A stretch of DNA of 64,000 nucleotides from Vibrio mytili (lineage in GTDB: Bacteria > Pseudomonadota > Gammaproteobacteria > Enterobacterales > Vibrionaceae): assembly GCF_000830505.1 (NCBI RefSeq), contig NZ_JXOK01000065.1, positions 1 to 64,000 of the forward strand, in the 5' to 3' direction. Made by a program: the position numbers and the translations under genes. The notes under the pieces were generated by a model. That model did not search any database. It saw only the letters and a list, made by a program, of their open reading frames with translations, and was not told the origin of the DNA. Positions 45,371-53,773 of this stretch are shown here, piece by piece; within the stretch, counting starts at the first letter, position 1, and each line of letters begins with the position of its first letter.

Positions 45371-47071
45371 ATGAAGTTTTACAAATCTCTCCTGGTACTT
45401 TCCGTTGGTGCAGCATTGGCCGGATGCGGGGCAGACAGCACGACAACGGTTACTTGTGAAACTGCTGATTCATGCACAAAATTCACTGTGCTTCACACCA
45501 ATGACAATCATGGTCGATTCTGGCATAACAAGTATGGCGAATACGGTATGGCAGCCCGTCATACCTTAATCCAATCTATCCGCGCAGAGGTTGAAGCCAA
45601 CGGTGGTCAATCTATTCTCCTCTCTGGCGGTGACATCAATACCGGAGTGCCAGAATCTGATATGCAAGATGCAGTACCAGACTTTGTAGGAATGAATATG
45701 ATTGGCTATGACGCGATGGCGGTAGGCAATCACGAATTCGACAACGCTTTAGATATTCTTGACATGCAAGCAGAGTTAGCTGAATTCCCTATGCTAGCTG
45801 CAAACATCTACAAGAAAGATTCGGATGGCAATGTAACGGATGAACGCTACTTCGCACCGTACAAGGTCTTCAACATTAACGGGCTCAATATCGCGGTTGT
45901 TGGTCTCACCACAAAAGATACCGCGAAACTGGTTAACCCAGACAACGTTGAAAACATCTATTTTGAAGATCCTCAGGTCGAGATTAAGAAGGTATTGAAA
46001 GAAATTGAGGAAAACGAAGACGTTGACCTTGTATTTGCGACAACGCATATGGGGCACTATCATAACGGCAACTATGGCAGTGAAGCCCCTGGGGATGTCA
46101 TGCTGGCACGTTCACTTGAAGCAGGTCAGCTCGATGCGATAATCGGCGGCCATTCGCAAAATCCAGTATGTATGGAGCCAGGCACAAACGAATATGCGGA
46201 TTTCTCCCCTGGTGACGACTGTACGCCGGACCAGCAAAATGGCACTTACATCATGCAAGCTCATGAGTGGGGGAAATATGTTGGACGGGCAGATTTCGAA
46301 TACTTCGATGGCAAACTCCACCTCGCAAATTATGCACTGATTCCAGTCAACCTACTCGACGATAACGATGAAGTCATCGGTGAGCATATCCAACCAGATC
46401 CTGAAGTACAGGAAACATTGCGTACTTATCAAGAACAGGGACAAGATCTGCTTGATATTATTATCTCAAATACAGATGGCAAGCTTGAAGGTGACCGTAA
46501 TTTAGTACGTTCTCAGCAAACGAATCTAGGTCATTTACTTGGTGAAGCATACCGCACGTATAACTTGGTCAATGCCGACTTTGGGGTAATGAACTCGGGG
46601 GGTGTACGTGACTCCATTCAAGCGGGGGACATTGCGTATCGTGATGTACTGGTTGTGCAACCATTTGGTAACTTTGTGACCAAGGCAACTATGACAGGTC
46701 AGGAGGTCAAAGATTATCTCGATGTTGTGGCAACTAAGTCTGCAGGTTCAGGTGCCTATGCACAACTAGACAACATTACCCTCGACGTCGATTGTGATGC
46801 GAGATCTGTCTCAATCACTGATATTAACGGCAAAGGGTTCAACTTAGATGCCAATTACACTTTCGCGGTAATTAGCTTTAGTGCGGCTGGCGGTGACGAT
46901 TACCCTGTTATTAATGTCGAGTCTACTCAAATGACTGATGCTTCAGTACTGCGTGAGTTTTTCGTCAATCATCCACAAATTTCTGCGACCAATTATGAAA
47001 AGAACTTAGGCAATATTCGCTACTTTAGTAACAGTGAATCGGTGACAGGGTGCCCTGCAACGGTTAACTAA
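45371..47071 (+). CDS. 5'-nucleotidase / UDP-sugar hydrolase lipoprotein (NutA/UshA-like)
   Basis: A 566-residue lipoprotein; the signal peptide ends in the lipobox LAGC (Cys19). The metallophosphatase domain has LHTNDNHGRF (near 40; first metal Asp and His), SGGDINTG, VGNHEFDN, THMGHYHNG and GGHSQNPVC. The C-terminal 5'-nucleotidase domain (about 370-550) has MNSGGVRDSI and AAGGDDYPV for nucleotide binding. Related to Vibrio NutA, which hydrolyses extracellular nucleotides, but it may be a paralogue. It acts in the periplasm or at the outer membrane. Single gene with its own terminator. Confidence 0.9.
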   Translation: MKFYKSLLVLSVGAALAGCGADSTTTVTCETADSCTKFTVLHTNDNHGRFWHNKYGEYGMAARHTLIQSIRAEVEANGGQSILLSGGDINTGVPESDMQDAVPDFVGMNMIGYDAMAVGNHEFDNALDILDMQAELAEFPMLAANIYKKDSDGNVTDERYFAPYKVFNINGLNIAVVGLTTKDTAKLVNPDNVENIYFEDPQVEIKKVLKEIEENEDVDLVFATTHMGHYHNGNYGSEAPGDVMLARSLEAGQLDAIIGGHSQNPVCMEPGTNEYADFSPGDDCTPDQQNGTYIMQAHEWGKYVGRADFEYFDGKLHLANYALIPVNLLDDNDEVIGEHIQPDPEVQETLRTYQEQGQDLLDIIISNTDGKLEGDRNLVRSQQTNLGHLLGEAYRTYNLVNADFGVMNSGGVRDSIQAGDIAYRDVLVVQPFGNFVTKATMTGQEVKDYLDVVATKSAGSGAYAQLDNITLDVDCDARSVSITDINGKGFNLDANYTFAVISFSAAGGDDYPVINVESTQMTDASVLREFFVNHPQISATNYEKNLGNIRYFSNSESVTGCPATVN

Positions 47072-47100
47072 CTGGATTTTTTCATCATAGTTTAAACCAA

Positions 47101-47129
47101 AACCGGAGCGTTGATGCTCCGGTTTTTTT
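47101..47129 (+). terminator. terminator of the 5'-nucleotidase gene
   Basis: AACCGGAGC-GTTGAT-GCTCCGGTT followed by TTTTT. Confidence 0.92.
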
Positions 47130-47303
47130 CTAACTGCCTGATAATTATTCGCCTTCAAAAAACGTTCAAAAAATGTTCACACTTTCGGTTGACGCTCCTG
47201 TCTCCGGGTTCTATGTTTGATAAGGTCTTTCCAATAAGTATATCGGCTCATTAAATCAGGTTCCGCACAATCAAAGCGGCGGTTGAGAGTGAGAGAGAAA
47301 GGC

Positions 47304-47411
47304 ATGAATGGCGTTACTAACACTGCTCTCAAACAACTCGTTTTTGGACTTCAAACTATGGAGAATCGCCTCAACGCGGATCTCAATGAGCAGCAATATG
47401 GGCGTCAATAA
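47304..47411 (+). CDS. possible very small protein (35 aa)
   Basis: ATG 47304 to TAA 47411, after a purine-rich GAGAGAGAAAGG. The product MNGVTNTALKQLVFGLQ... is polar and slightly amphipathic; no family seen. It is upstream of and in line with the 75-residue gene at 47446. Real coding status is uncertain. Confidence 0.3.
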   Translation: MNGVTNTALKQLVFGLQTMENRLNADLNEQQYGRQ

Positions 47412-47445
47412 TCCAGATGCTGCCATCGAGTTCAGGAGGTGAAAA

Positions 47446-47673
47446 ATGAAACGAGCCAGCAAAAGCTATAGACTTCAAATGATAAAAGAAGTTGTCACAC
47501 GTAGAGAGCGCAATGCTTGTACGGATCCCATGGCAAAATATATCCATCAAATAATGGATGAGCACCCTAACAATAAATCAGATGCCGAATTTAACCATCG
47601 ATTTGCCGGAAGCCACTTTGATGAACAAGCCGGAGGTTGGGTCAGTGACAATTGGTCAATGAAGATGAAATAA
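47446..47673 (+). CDS. small hypothetical protein (75 aa)
   Basis: A basic N-terminal half (MKRASKSYRLQMIKEVVTRRER) and a polar C-terminal half with NHRFAGSHFDEQAGGWVSDNW. The ribosome site AGGAGG is 7 bases before the ATG, so it is probably expressed. No family recognised and no membrane segment. Confidence 0.55.
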   Translation: MKRASKSYRLQMIKEVVTRRERNACTDPMAKYIHQIMDEHPNNKSDAEFNHRFAGSHFDEQAGGWVSDNWSMKMK

Positions 47674-47753
47674 AACAGGGCATTCCCGACTCACCCCTTG
47701 CATGGGTCGGGAGCAAATCCGCTAGCAGTTATACGCCGTATAATTTCAGCAAA

Positions 47754-48002
47754 CTAAAACAAATCTTGCTGGGGAGAGACGTCTTCTTTTGGCTGCTCAG
47801 TCGTGACTTTGCCTGCTAACACTTTTCTTCGATAGCGCTGACGACAAAGTTTTATGATATGCAGTTGTTCCGCTGCGGTATAGTTGAGCCAATTAAATCG
47901 CTCTTCTCTTTTGCGCATGCATCCCTTGCAATAGCCTTTTTCGTCAGCGGTGCAAATGCCGACGCAAGGGCTTGGGACCGTAAAGAATTCCAATTGCTCC
48001 AT
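47754..48002 (-). CDS. DUF1289 family protein
   Basis: An 82-residue protein with the DUF1289 cysteine motif PSPCVGICTADEKGYCKGC near the N-terminus, probably metal-binding, followed by WLNYTAAEQLHIIKLCRQRYRR. The start is the ATG at 48002; an in-frame TTG at 48032 is less likely. Function is not known for this family; Fe-S or zinc binding is suggested by the cysteines. Confidence 0.8.
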   Translation of the reverse strand: MEQLEFFTVPSPCVGICTADEKGYCKGCMRKREERFNWLNYTAAEQLHIIKLCRQRYRRKVLAGKVTTEQPKEDVSPQQDLF

Positions 48003-48175
48003 GTTAAAACCGTTCTCAATGATTAATCTCAAAAACGATAACTTGACGTTACTTAGTCAAACTATTTGCGTTACACTCACTTACTATAAAGACGGCACTC
48101 AAATAACCAAATACTGACAGAAAACAGTATGTTATTTGTTATCCTTACCACGTTTTTACAAACGGAGTCCATAAC

Positions 48176-48622
48176 ATGAAGCTTAGCCTAAAAACGTTAG
48201 TTACAGCAATTTCCCTACCTTTATTCATAACCGCATGTGCTGGTAAGGGTGATAATGTGGAAAAAATTACGGCTCAAGACTTACAACACCATAATTGGGA
48301 GTTGACCCAAATAGATGGTCAAGACATTACCCTAAAAGAAAATCAGAAAGCGCCTCGTTTAGAAATTGGTGAAAATCTCCAAGCAAACGGCACCGCAGGT
48401 TGTAACAACTTTTTTGGCCAAGCTGAGCTAAAAAATAGCCAATTGCGCATCGATAAAATGGGTATGACAATGAAGATGTGTGTTGGTGAACTTATGACTA
48501 TCGAGCAAGCCATGTCCTCAACGCTCACCAACTGGAGTGATGTTATCCTAACAAAAGATGGCTTGGTGCTAAAAAACAAACAGCACGAATTGACGTTCAA
48601 ACTCCGTGACTGGATGAACTAA
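48176..48622 (+). CDS. HslJ-like META-domain lipoprotein
   Basis: A 148-residue protein with a lipoprotein signal ending ITAC (Cys21). The META domain has WELTQIDGQDI (near 41), TAGCNNFFGQ (near 76) and KMGMTMKMCVGELMTIEQAM, as in heat-shock protein HslJ, which is tied to novobiocin resistance in E. coli. It is anchored in the envelope. Own terminator follows. Confidence 0.88.
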   Translation: MKLSLKTLVTAISLPLFITACAGKGDNVEKITAQDLQHHNWELTQIDGQDITLKENQKAPRLEIGENLQANGTAGCNNFFGQAELKNSQLRIDKMGMTMKMCVGELMTIEQAMSSTLTNWSDVILTKDGLVLKNKQHELTFKLRDWMN

Positions 48623-48634
48623 CATCTTTCTTGG

Positions 48635-48663
48635 AAAAAGCAGCCACACGCTGCTTTTTTTTT
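48635..48663 (+). terminator. terminator of the HslJ-like gene
   Basis: AAAAAGCAG-CCACACG-CTGCTTTTT followed by more T. Confidence 0.9.
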
Positions 48664-48934
48664 GTGTCCATTCAAATATTCACATTCCACTGAAATCTTT
48701 TTCAATACCGTCCGGTCATACAGTTCTAGACCCAAGTGAACCCAAAATCACTCAACAAAAATGAGTGGGTTTTAGCCATAGAAGCGATTGGAACGTAATC
48801 ATCTGATTCAATGAGTAAAGTACTCCTCATTGGCATTGATAATCACCACAGATGGCTTACTATCCTTATAACGACTTCTTGGAAAACCTTTGGTGAACTT
48901 TTAGGTGAACCAATCAAAATTACATGGATGGCAT
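48664..48934. other. leader region of the ynjBCDF operon
   Basis: About 270 bases. A bulged hairpin at 48739-48773 (AACCC...CACTCA/TGAGTG...GGGTT followed by TTAG) could be an attenuator. I looked for a TPP riboswitch because related substrate-binding proteins import thiamine, and saw no CTGAGA core. Confidence 0.4.
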
Positions 48935-50080
48935 ATGAAAAAGCTACTAAGCACCACCTGCATTTTAGCCGCGACACTGACAAGCGGCGCCTTCGCACAG
49001 GACTGGAAAACAATCGAGCAACAAGCTGACGGGCAAACGGTTTACTTTCATGCTTGGGGTGGCAGCCAAGAAATCAATCGCTATATTCAATGGGCAGGTC
49101 AGGAACTGAAATCACGTTACAATGTGACGTTAAATCATGTCAAAGTGACCGACATCGCCGAAACTACAACGCGCTTAATTGCGGAAAAGGCGGCGGGGAA
49201 AAACAGCAACGGCAGTGTCGACATGGTCTGGATTAATGGGGAAAACTTCAAATCGATGAAAGATAACCAACTCCTATCTGGCCCTTTTGTCGAAGATTTA
49301 CCAAACTGGCAGTTTGTCGACAAAACACTGCCTGTCGACACGGATTTCTCTGAGCCCACAGAAGGCCTAGAAGCACCTTGGGGTGTTGGTCAACTCGTGT
49401 TCATTCATGACGAAGAAACGTTAAACAATCCGCCCCATTCCTTTGCTGAAATGCTCAATTACGCCAAAGCATTTCCGAATCGTCTTACCTATCCTCGCCC
49501 ACCGGAGTTTCATGGCACCAGCTTTGTTAAGTCACTGCTTATTGAACTCACTGATAATGATCCAGCGTTGCAGCAGCCCGTTACCGATGAGGCGTTTGAT
49601 CGTTTGACCAAGCCTCTATGGACATACTTAGATGCGTTCCATCCTGTTGCGTGGCGGGGCGGGAAGCAATTTCCTGGTGGTACAGCGGAGATGATTCAAT
49701 TGCTGGATGATGGCCAGATTGATCTTGCGGTTACCTTCAATCCCAATGCAGTATTTTCGGCGCAATCGAACGGCAGCTTAGCAAAAACAACAACAGCATA
49801 CGCAATGGATGCCGGTGCGCTATCCAATATTCACTTCCTTGCCATTCCTTGGAACGCCAATGCCAATGCAGGGGCCCAAGTTGCAATAAACTTCCTGCTT
49901 AGCCCAGAGGCGCAATCACGTAAAGGTGACATTAATATTTGGGGTGACCCGTCAGTACTGAACCGCTCTTTTTTGACAGGAACCGCAAAGAACACACAAC
50001 AATTTAAATCGATTGCCGAGCCACATCCAAGTTGGCAGGTAGCGTTAGAAAAAGAATGGTTAAAACGGTACGGAAATTAG
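48935..50080 (+). CDS. ynjB: ABC transporter substrate-binding protein YnjB
   Basis: A 381-residue periplasmic binding protein. The signal peptide MKKLLSTTCILAATLTSGAFA is followed by QDW, then VYFHAWGGSQEINRYIQWAG. DMVWINGENFKSMKDNQLL, EAPWGVGQLVFIHDE and QLLDDGQIDLAVTFNP are typical of the YnjB family (COG4134). The start is the ATG at 48935 because the signal peptide begins there; the frame opens at a GTG 30 bases earlier. Substrate unknown. ynjC follows after 9 bases. Confidence 0.88.
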   Translation: MKKLLSTTCILAATLTSGAFAQDWKTIEQQADGQTVYFHAWGGSQEINRYIQWAGQELKSRYNVTLNHVKVTDIAETTTRLIAEKAAGKNSNGSVDMVWINGENFKSMKDNQLLSGPFVEDLPNWQFVDKTLPVDTDFSEPTEGLEAPWGVGQLVFIHDEETLNNPPHSFAEMLNYAKAFPNRLTYPRPPEFHGTSFVKSLLIELTDNDPALQQPVTDEAFDRLTKPLWTYLDAFHPVAWRGGKQFPGGTAEMIQLLDDGQIDLAVTFNPNAVFSAQSNGSLAKTTTAYAMDAGALSNIHFLAIPWNANANAGAQVAINFLLSPEAQSRKGDINIWGDPSVLNRSFLTGTAKNTQQFKSIAEPHPSWQVALEKEWLKRYGN

Positions 50081-50089
50081 AACAATCCC

Positions 50090-51799
50090 ATGTTAAGAGC
50101 GTTGTATCTCGTTATTGTCGCCGTGTGTATTTTCCCCACGATTCCGGGGCTACTCGGAGTTGTGTTGTCCGCACTCGGTTATATCCCCCCTATCGGCTTG
50201 CACCAATTTTCATTAGACGGTTTATTTTCCGTGTTCGAATGGGAAGGCGTTTGGACATCCATCGGTTTAACGCTCTACTCTGCCATTGTTAGCAGCTATC
50301 TAGCTTGCTTGATGACGTTCGTGATCTTGCTGTCAACCTGGCGTACTCGATTTTGGCGAAAAGTGGAAGCAAGTTTATCTCCCCTTCTAGCAATGCCACA
50401 CGTTGCGTTTGCGATTGGCTTTGCCTTTTTGTTTGCTCCAACAGGCATGGGAGTTCGTTTTCTCAATCAGTTGATTGGATACGACCCTAATGCCCAAACT
50501 GTCCACGACTTAGCGTTGCTGATCAAAGATCCCTACGCCCTAGGGTTAATCATCATGCTTGCGATTAAGGAAGTGCCTTTTTTACTCCTAATGAGTATTC
50601 CTATTTTGCAGCAATTACACGTCGGAAAAATTGAAAAAATCAGTCAATCCATGGGTTACAGTTCAACGCAAACATGGTGGAAGTGCGTTTTTCCTCAATG
50701 GCTGACCAAGCTTCGTTTTCCCATGTTTGCCGTTATCGCATACAGTTTATCAGTCGTTGATGTCGCCCTCATTATCGGCCCAACAAATCCACCTACTTTT
50801 GCCGTTCTCGTATGGCAATGGTTCAACGATCCTGACTTGGCGTTGCTACCTAGAGCTGCCACTGGAGCATTGATTTTATTTGCACTCGCCAGCCTACTCA
50901 TTGGATTAACTCGTCTGATTGAATGGAGTATTATCAAAGGGTACAAACGCTGGCAGTTCTCAGGACGCACTGGCTTTCCGCTACCCGGGAAAACGCTATT
51001 TTGCACCATTGGACTGATCACACTTTCGATGGTGCCATTGATGATTATCTGGAGTTTCGCGCAGCGTTGGCGTTTTCCGGATATCCTGCCTAGTCGCTAT
51101 AGTCTACGCTTTTGGCAATACGAATGGAGCACTATTCTCGGCACAATAGAACAGAGCATAGTACTCGCCTTGATTAGTGCTTCTATCGCCTTGCTCTTGG
51201 CCCTAGTCGCTCACGAATACAGATTGCGCCACCGCTGGCAGATACCCGGATACATTATTGCTATACCGATGCTGATTCCTCAATTATCGGTATTGTTTGG
51301 CATGCAGGTCGTGACTTTATACTTGAACAGCAGTGCCTATTTTTTCTGGGTGTCCTGGGCGCATATTTTCTTTGCCTTTCCATTTGTTTATCTAGCGCTG
51401 GACGGTCCGTGGCGAAGTTTTGACAATGGCTTGATACGCGTTGCTTTAAGTCTCGGTAAATCGCCAATGCGTGCATGGATAAAAGTCAAACTGCCCATTC
51501 TTTTACCTGCCATCGTATTTGCTTGGGCGGTCGGTATCAGCGTGAGCCTTGCTCAATACCTACCTACGCTTGTTCTCGGTGCTGGGCGCATATCCACATT
51601 AACCACTGAAGCGGTCGCTCTGTCCAGTGGCTTTGATCGGCGCGTCACTGCCATCTATGCTATCTGGCAAGCGCTTTTGCCGTTACTGTTTTTCTCGTTA
51701 GCGATGCTACTTAGCCGTTTTCACGGTCAGTATCGGGGATTATCTAAAAAAGGTTTACTCCAACATGAGTCTTTGTCTCGAAAACCTCGCCATCCGTAA
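50090..51799 (+). CDS. ynjC: ABC transporter permease YnjC (two fused permease domains)
   Basis: A 569-residue membrane protein with about 12 TMs in two permease halves, each with an EAA-like loop (SQSMGYSSTQTWWKCVFPQWL near 185; ALSLGKSPMRAWIKVKLPILLP near 455). This fused layout is shared by ThiP and FbpB-type iron or thiamine permeases; E. coli YnjC has 511 residues. It overlaps ynjD by 35 bases, so it is translated with it. Confidence 0.88.
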   Translation: MLRALYLVIVAVCIFPTIPGLLGVVLSALGYIPPIGLHQFSLDGLFSVFEWEGVWTSIGLTLYSAIVSSYLACLMTFVILLSTWRTRFWRKVEASLSPLLAMPHVAFAIGFAFLFAPTGMGVRFLNQLIGYDPNAQTVHDLALLIKDPYALGLIIMLAIKEVPFLLLMSIPILQQLHVGKIEKISQSMGYSSTQTWWKCVFPQWLTKLRFPMFAVIAYSLSVVDVALIIGPTNPPTFAVLVWQWFNDPDLALLPRAATGALILFALASLLIGLTRLIEWSIIKGYKRWQFSGRTGFPLPGKTLFCTIGLITLSMVPLMIIWSFAQRWRFPDILPSRYSLRFWQYEWSTILGTIEQSIVLALISASIALLLALVAHEYRLRHRWQIPGYIIAIPMLIPQLSVLFGMQVVTLYLNSSAYFFWVSWAHIFFAFPFVYLALDGPWRSFDNGLIRVALSLGKSPMRAWIKVKLPILLPAIVFAWAVGISVSLAQYLPTLVLGAGRISTLTTEAVALSSGFDRRVTAIYAIWQALLPLLFFSLAMLLSRFHGQYRGLSKKGLLQHESLSRKPRHP

Positions 51800-52415
51800 A
51801 GCCAATGGCGATTCGCTTTTCTCATCCTTTAGTCTAAACGTCGAAAAAGGCGAAATTGTCACTCTGATGGGGCCTAGTGGCTGCGGTAAGTCCACTCTGT
51901 TAGATGCTATCGCGGGGCATCTATCCGCAGAGTTTGTGTACTCTGGGGACATCATGCTTAATGAGCAATCACTTGATTCTCTGCCCGCGCACAAGCGTCA
52001 CGTCGGCATTCTTTTTCAAGATGATCTGCTCTTCCCTCACTTGACCGTATCGGAGAACCTTGCTTTTGCCTTACCAGATTCGATCAAAGGCGCTGAACGA
52101 ACGAATCGTGCGATGGAGGCTTTGCAAAACATTTCACTGACCAAGGTCGCACACTCATTTCCAGAACAGATTTCTGGCGGTCAGCGAGCCCGCATCGCGC
52201 TCACTAGAATGTTGTTAGCTAAGCCCAAAGCTGCGCTTTTGGATGAACCATACAGTAAACTTGATAAAGATCTTCGCGTTCAATTTCGTAGTTGGGTGGT
52301 CGAACAGCTACAGCAGGCCAATATCCCAACCTTAATGGTGACCCACGATGAAGACGACATACCACCAGGTAGTCGGTGTATAAACTGGCCATGGGAGACC
52401 CAAGATGCTGGATAA
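51765..52415 (+). CDS. ynjD: ABC transporter ATP-binding protein YnjD
   Basis: A 216-residue ATPase: Walker A GPSGCGKST (near 38), Q-loop LFQDDLLFPHLT, signature ISGGQRARIALTRML (near 130), Walker B AALLDEPYSKLD and H-loop MVTHDEDDIP. It energises YnjC. The short C-terminus (about 11 residues after the H-loop Pro) and 11-base overlap with ynjF are seen. Family length agrees with E. coli YnjD (217). Confidence 0.88.
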   Translation: MSLCLENLAIRKANGDSLFSSFSLNVEKGEIVTLMGPSGCGKSTLLDAIAGHLSAEFVYSGDIMLNEQSLDSLPAHKRHVGILFQDDLLFPHLTVSENLAFALPDSIKGAERTNRAMEALQNISLTKVAHSFPEQISGGQRARIALTRMLLAKPKAALLDEPYSKLDKDLRVQFRSWVVEQLQQANIPTLMVTHDEDDIPPGSRCINWPWETQDAG

Positions 52416-53016
52416 AATGAGTATTAAACTGATCCGCTGGCCGCTGGCTCAAAGCGCAAAATACATCAACAAATGCGGTATTACCGCCAACCAAACAACA
52501 CTGTTTGGTTTTGTGCTTGGCTGTTTGGCCTTGCCCGCGCTTGCGGCAGAACACTACTTACTGGCATTGGGCTTCATCGTGATCAATCGAATTTGCGATG
52601 GATTAGATGGTGCGCTTGCCAGAATCCAAGGTATTACTGATGCAGGCGGGTTTCTTGATATCAGTTTGGACTTTCTTTTTTATTCTCTGATTCCGTTCGG
52701 CTTTGTTTTGGCGAATCCGGAACAAAACGCCATCGCTGGTGCATTTTTAATTTTCTCTTTTGTCGGTACGGGCAGCAGCTTCCTAGCGTTTGCGATCATG
52801 GCAAGTAAGCGTGGTATCGAAAACCCAACCTATCAGAACAAGTCGCTCTATTACATGAGTGGTTTAACCGAAGGAACCGAGACCATTGCTTGTTTCGTAC
52901 TTGTGTGTCTGTTTCCGTCGTCCTTTGACATCATCGCCTATGTATTCGGAGCGGCATGTTGGTTTACAACAATGACACGAATCTATTCTGGATTTTATAC
53001 GCTAAAGTCGCAATGA
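52405..53016 (+). CDS. ynjF: CDP-alcohol phosphatidyltransferase family protein YnjF
   Basis: A 203-residue, six-TM enzyme of the phospholipid synthase superfamily. The catalytic motif is CDGLDGALARIQGITDAGGF then LDISLD (near 68-92), with one residue fewer than the usual x8 spacing, as in YnjF relatives. It would join a CDP-diacylglycerol-like donor to an alcohol; acceptor unknown. It follows ynjBCD with an 11-base overlap, as E. coli has ynjF near ynjBCD. Confidence 0.85.
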   Translation: MLDKMSIKLIRWPLAQSAKYINKCGITANQTTLFGFVLGCLALPALAAEHYLLALGFIVINRICDGLDGALARIQGITDAGGFLDISLDFLFYSLIPFGFVLANPEQNAIAGAFLIFSFVGTGSSFLAFAIMASKRGIENPTYQNKSLYYMSGLTEGTETIACFVLVCLFPSSFDIIAYVFGAACWFTTMTRIYSGFYTLKSQ

Positions 53017-53128
53017 CACACGTATATACTGCACCGTGACATGATTTCATCACCGCAGAGTGAATTACAAAGCAGAGACATCACTGTGGTTCTATACTGT
53101 TCTAAGATCATAATGATTTGGAGGTTTT

Positions 53129-53605
53129 ATGCCACAGTACATCAAGCTAAGCGCCTTACTCGTCGTCTCCATATTGACCTTGGGAGGCTGTAGCTCTCCA
53201 AACCCTTACGGTGATGCTTATGGCGCATCAGATACACGCAAGGTGCAACAAGTCTACTATGGTACCGTTGAGAAAGTCGAACCAGTCACAATTGATGCCT
53301 CCACCCAATCCAACGCTGTTGGCACCATCGCTGGGGCGGCCATTGGTGGTATATTAGGTTCCAAAGTTGGCGGCGGTTCTGGATCGGATATTGCTGCTAT
53401 TGGTGGTGGTTTGTTAGGTGGTTATGCAGGCAGTAAAACGGCAGAAGCAACCGCGAAGCGAAACGGGGTTAACCTAACGATTCGCTTGGAAGATGGGAAA
53501 ATCATTTCTATTGTTCAAGAAGCCAACCCCAATATGATTTTCCAACCAGGTCAGCAAGTGCAAATCAACATGTCTGGCGGTGATGCTCGCGTCGTACCTC
53601 GTTAA
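53129..53605 (+). CDS. glycine-zipper 2TM lipoprotein (SlyB/Pcp-like)
   Basis: A 158-residue lipoprotein: signal with lipobox LGGC (Cys21). The glycine-zipper region AVGTIAGAAIGGILGSKVGGG... spans about 62-108, followed by a small beta domain (NLTIRLEDGKIISIVQ, FQPGQQVQINMSGG). It is inserted in the outer membrane in relatives such as SlyB. TTGGAGG lies 5 bases before the ATG. Confidence 0.9.
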   Translation: MPQYIKLSALLVVSILTLGGCSSPNPYGDAYGASDTRKVQQVYYGTVEKVEPVTIDASTQSNAVGTIAGAAIGGILGSKVGGGSGSDIAAIGGGLLGGYAGSKTAEATAKRNGVNLTIRLEDGKIISIVQEANPNMIFQPGQQVQINMSGGDARVVPR

Positions 53606-53773
53606 TTTGTTTTCACCCTAAGATAAGTCAACGTTAAGAACCCTCTCTACGTTGGCTTATGTGATTCTTAAACTTGATCACTGTCAATAGAACATCAATC
53701 AACACCCAACAATGATGTTCAAATGACATCAAATTGATAGCATGGTGCAATCCAAAATAATTCTGGCCTGCTT
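53606..53773. promoter_or_regulatory. norR upstream region with NorR-like repeats
   Basis: TGACATCAAATTG at 53724-53736 recurs as TGACATCAAAT before hcp (55353-55363), and AATGATGTTC lies 5' of it. The shared motif before regulator and target suggests NorR binding and autoregulation. TAAGTCAACG/CGTTGGCTTA (53623-53660) forms an imperfect stem that may end the lipoprotein transcript. Confidence 0.45.

Noticed and set aside
48664..48934. TPP riboswitch upstream of the ynjBCDF operon
   Set aside because: The conserved CTGAGA and downstream core were looked for and not found.
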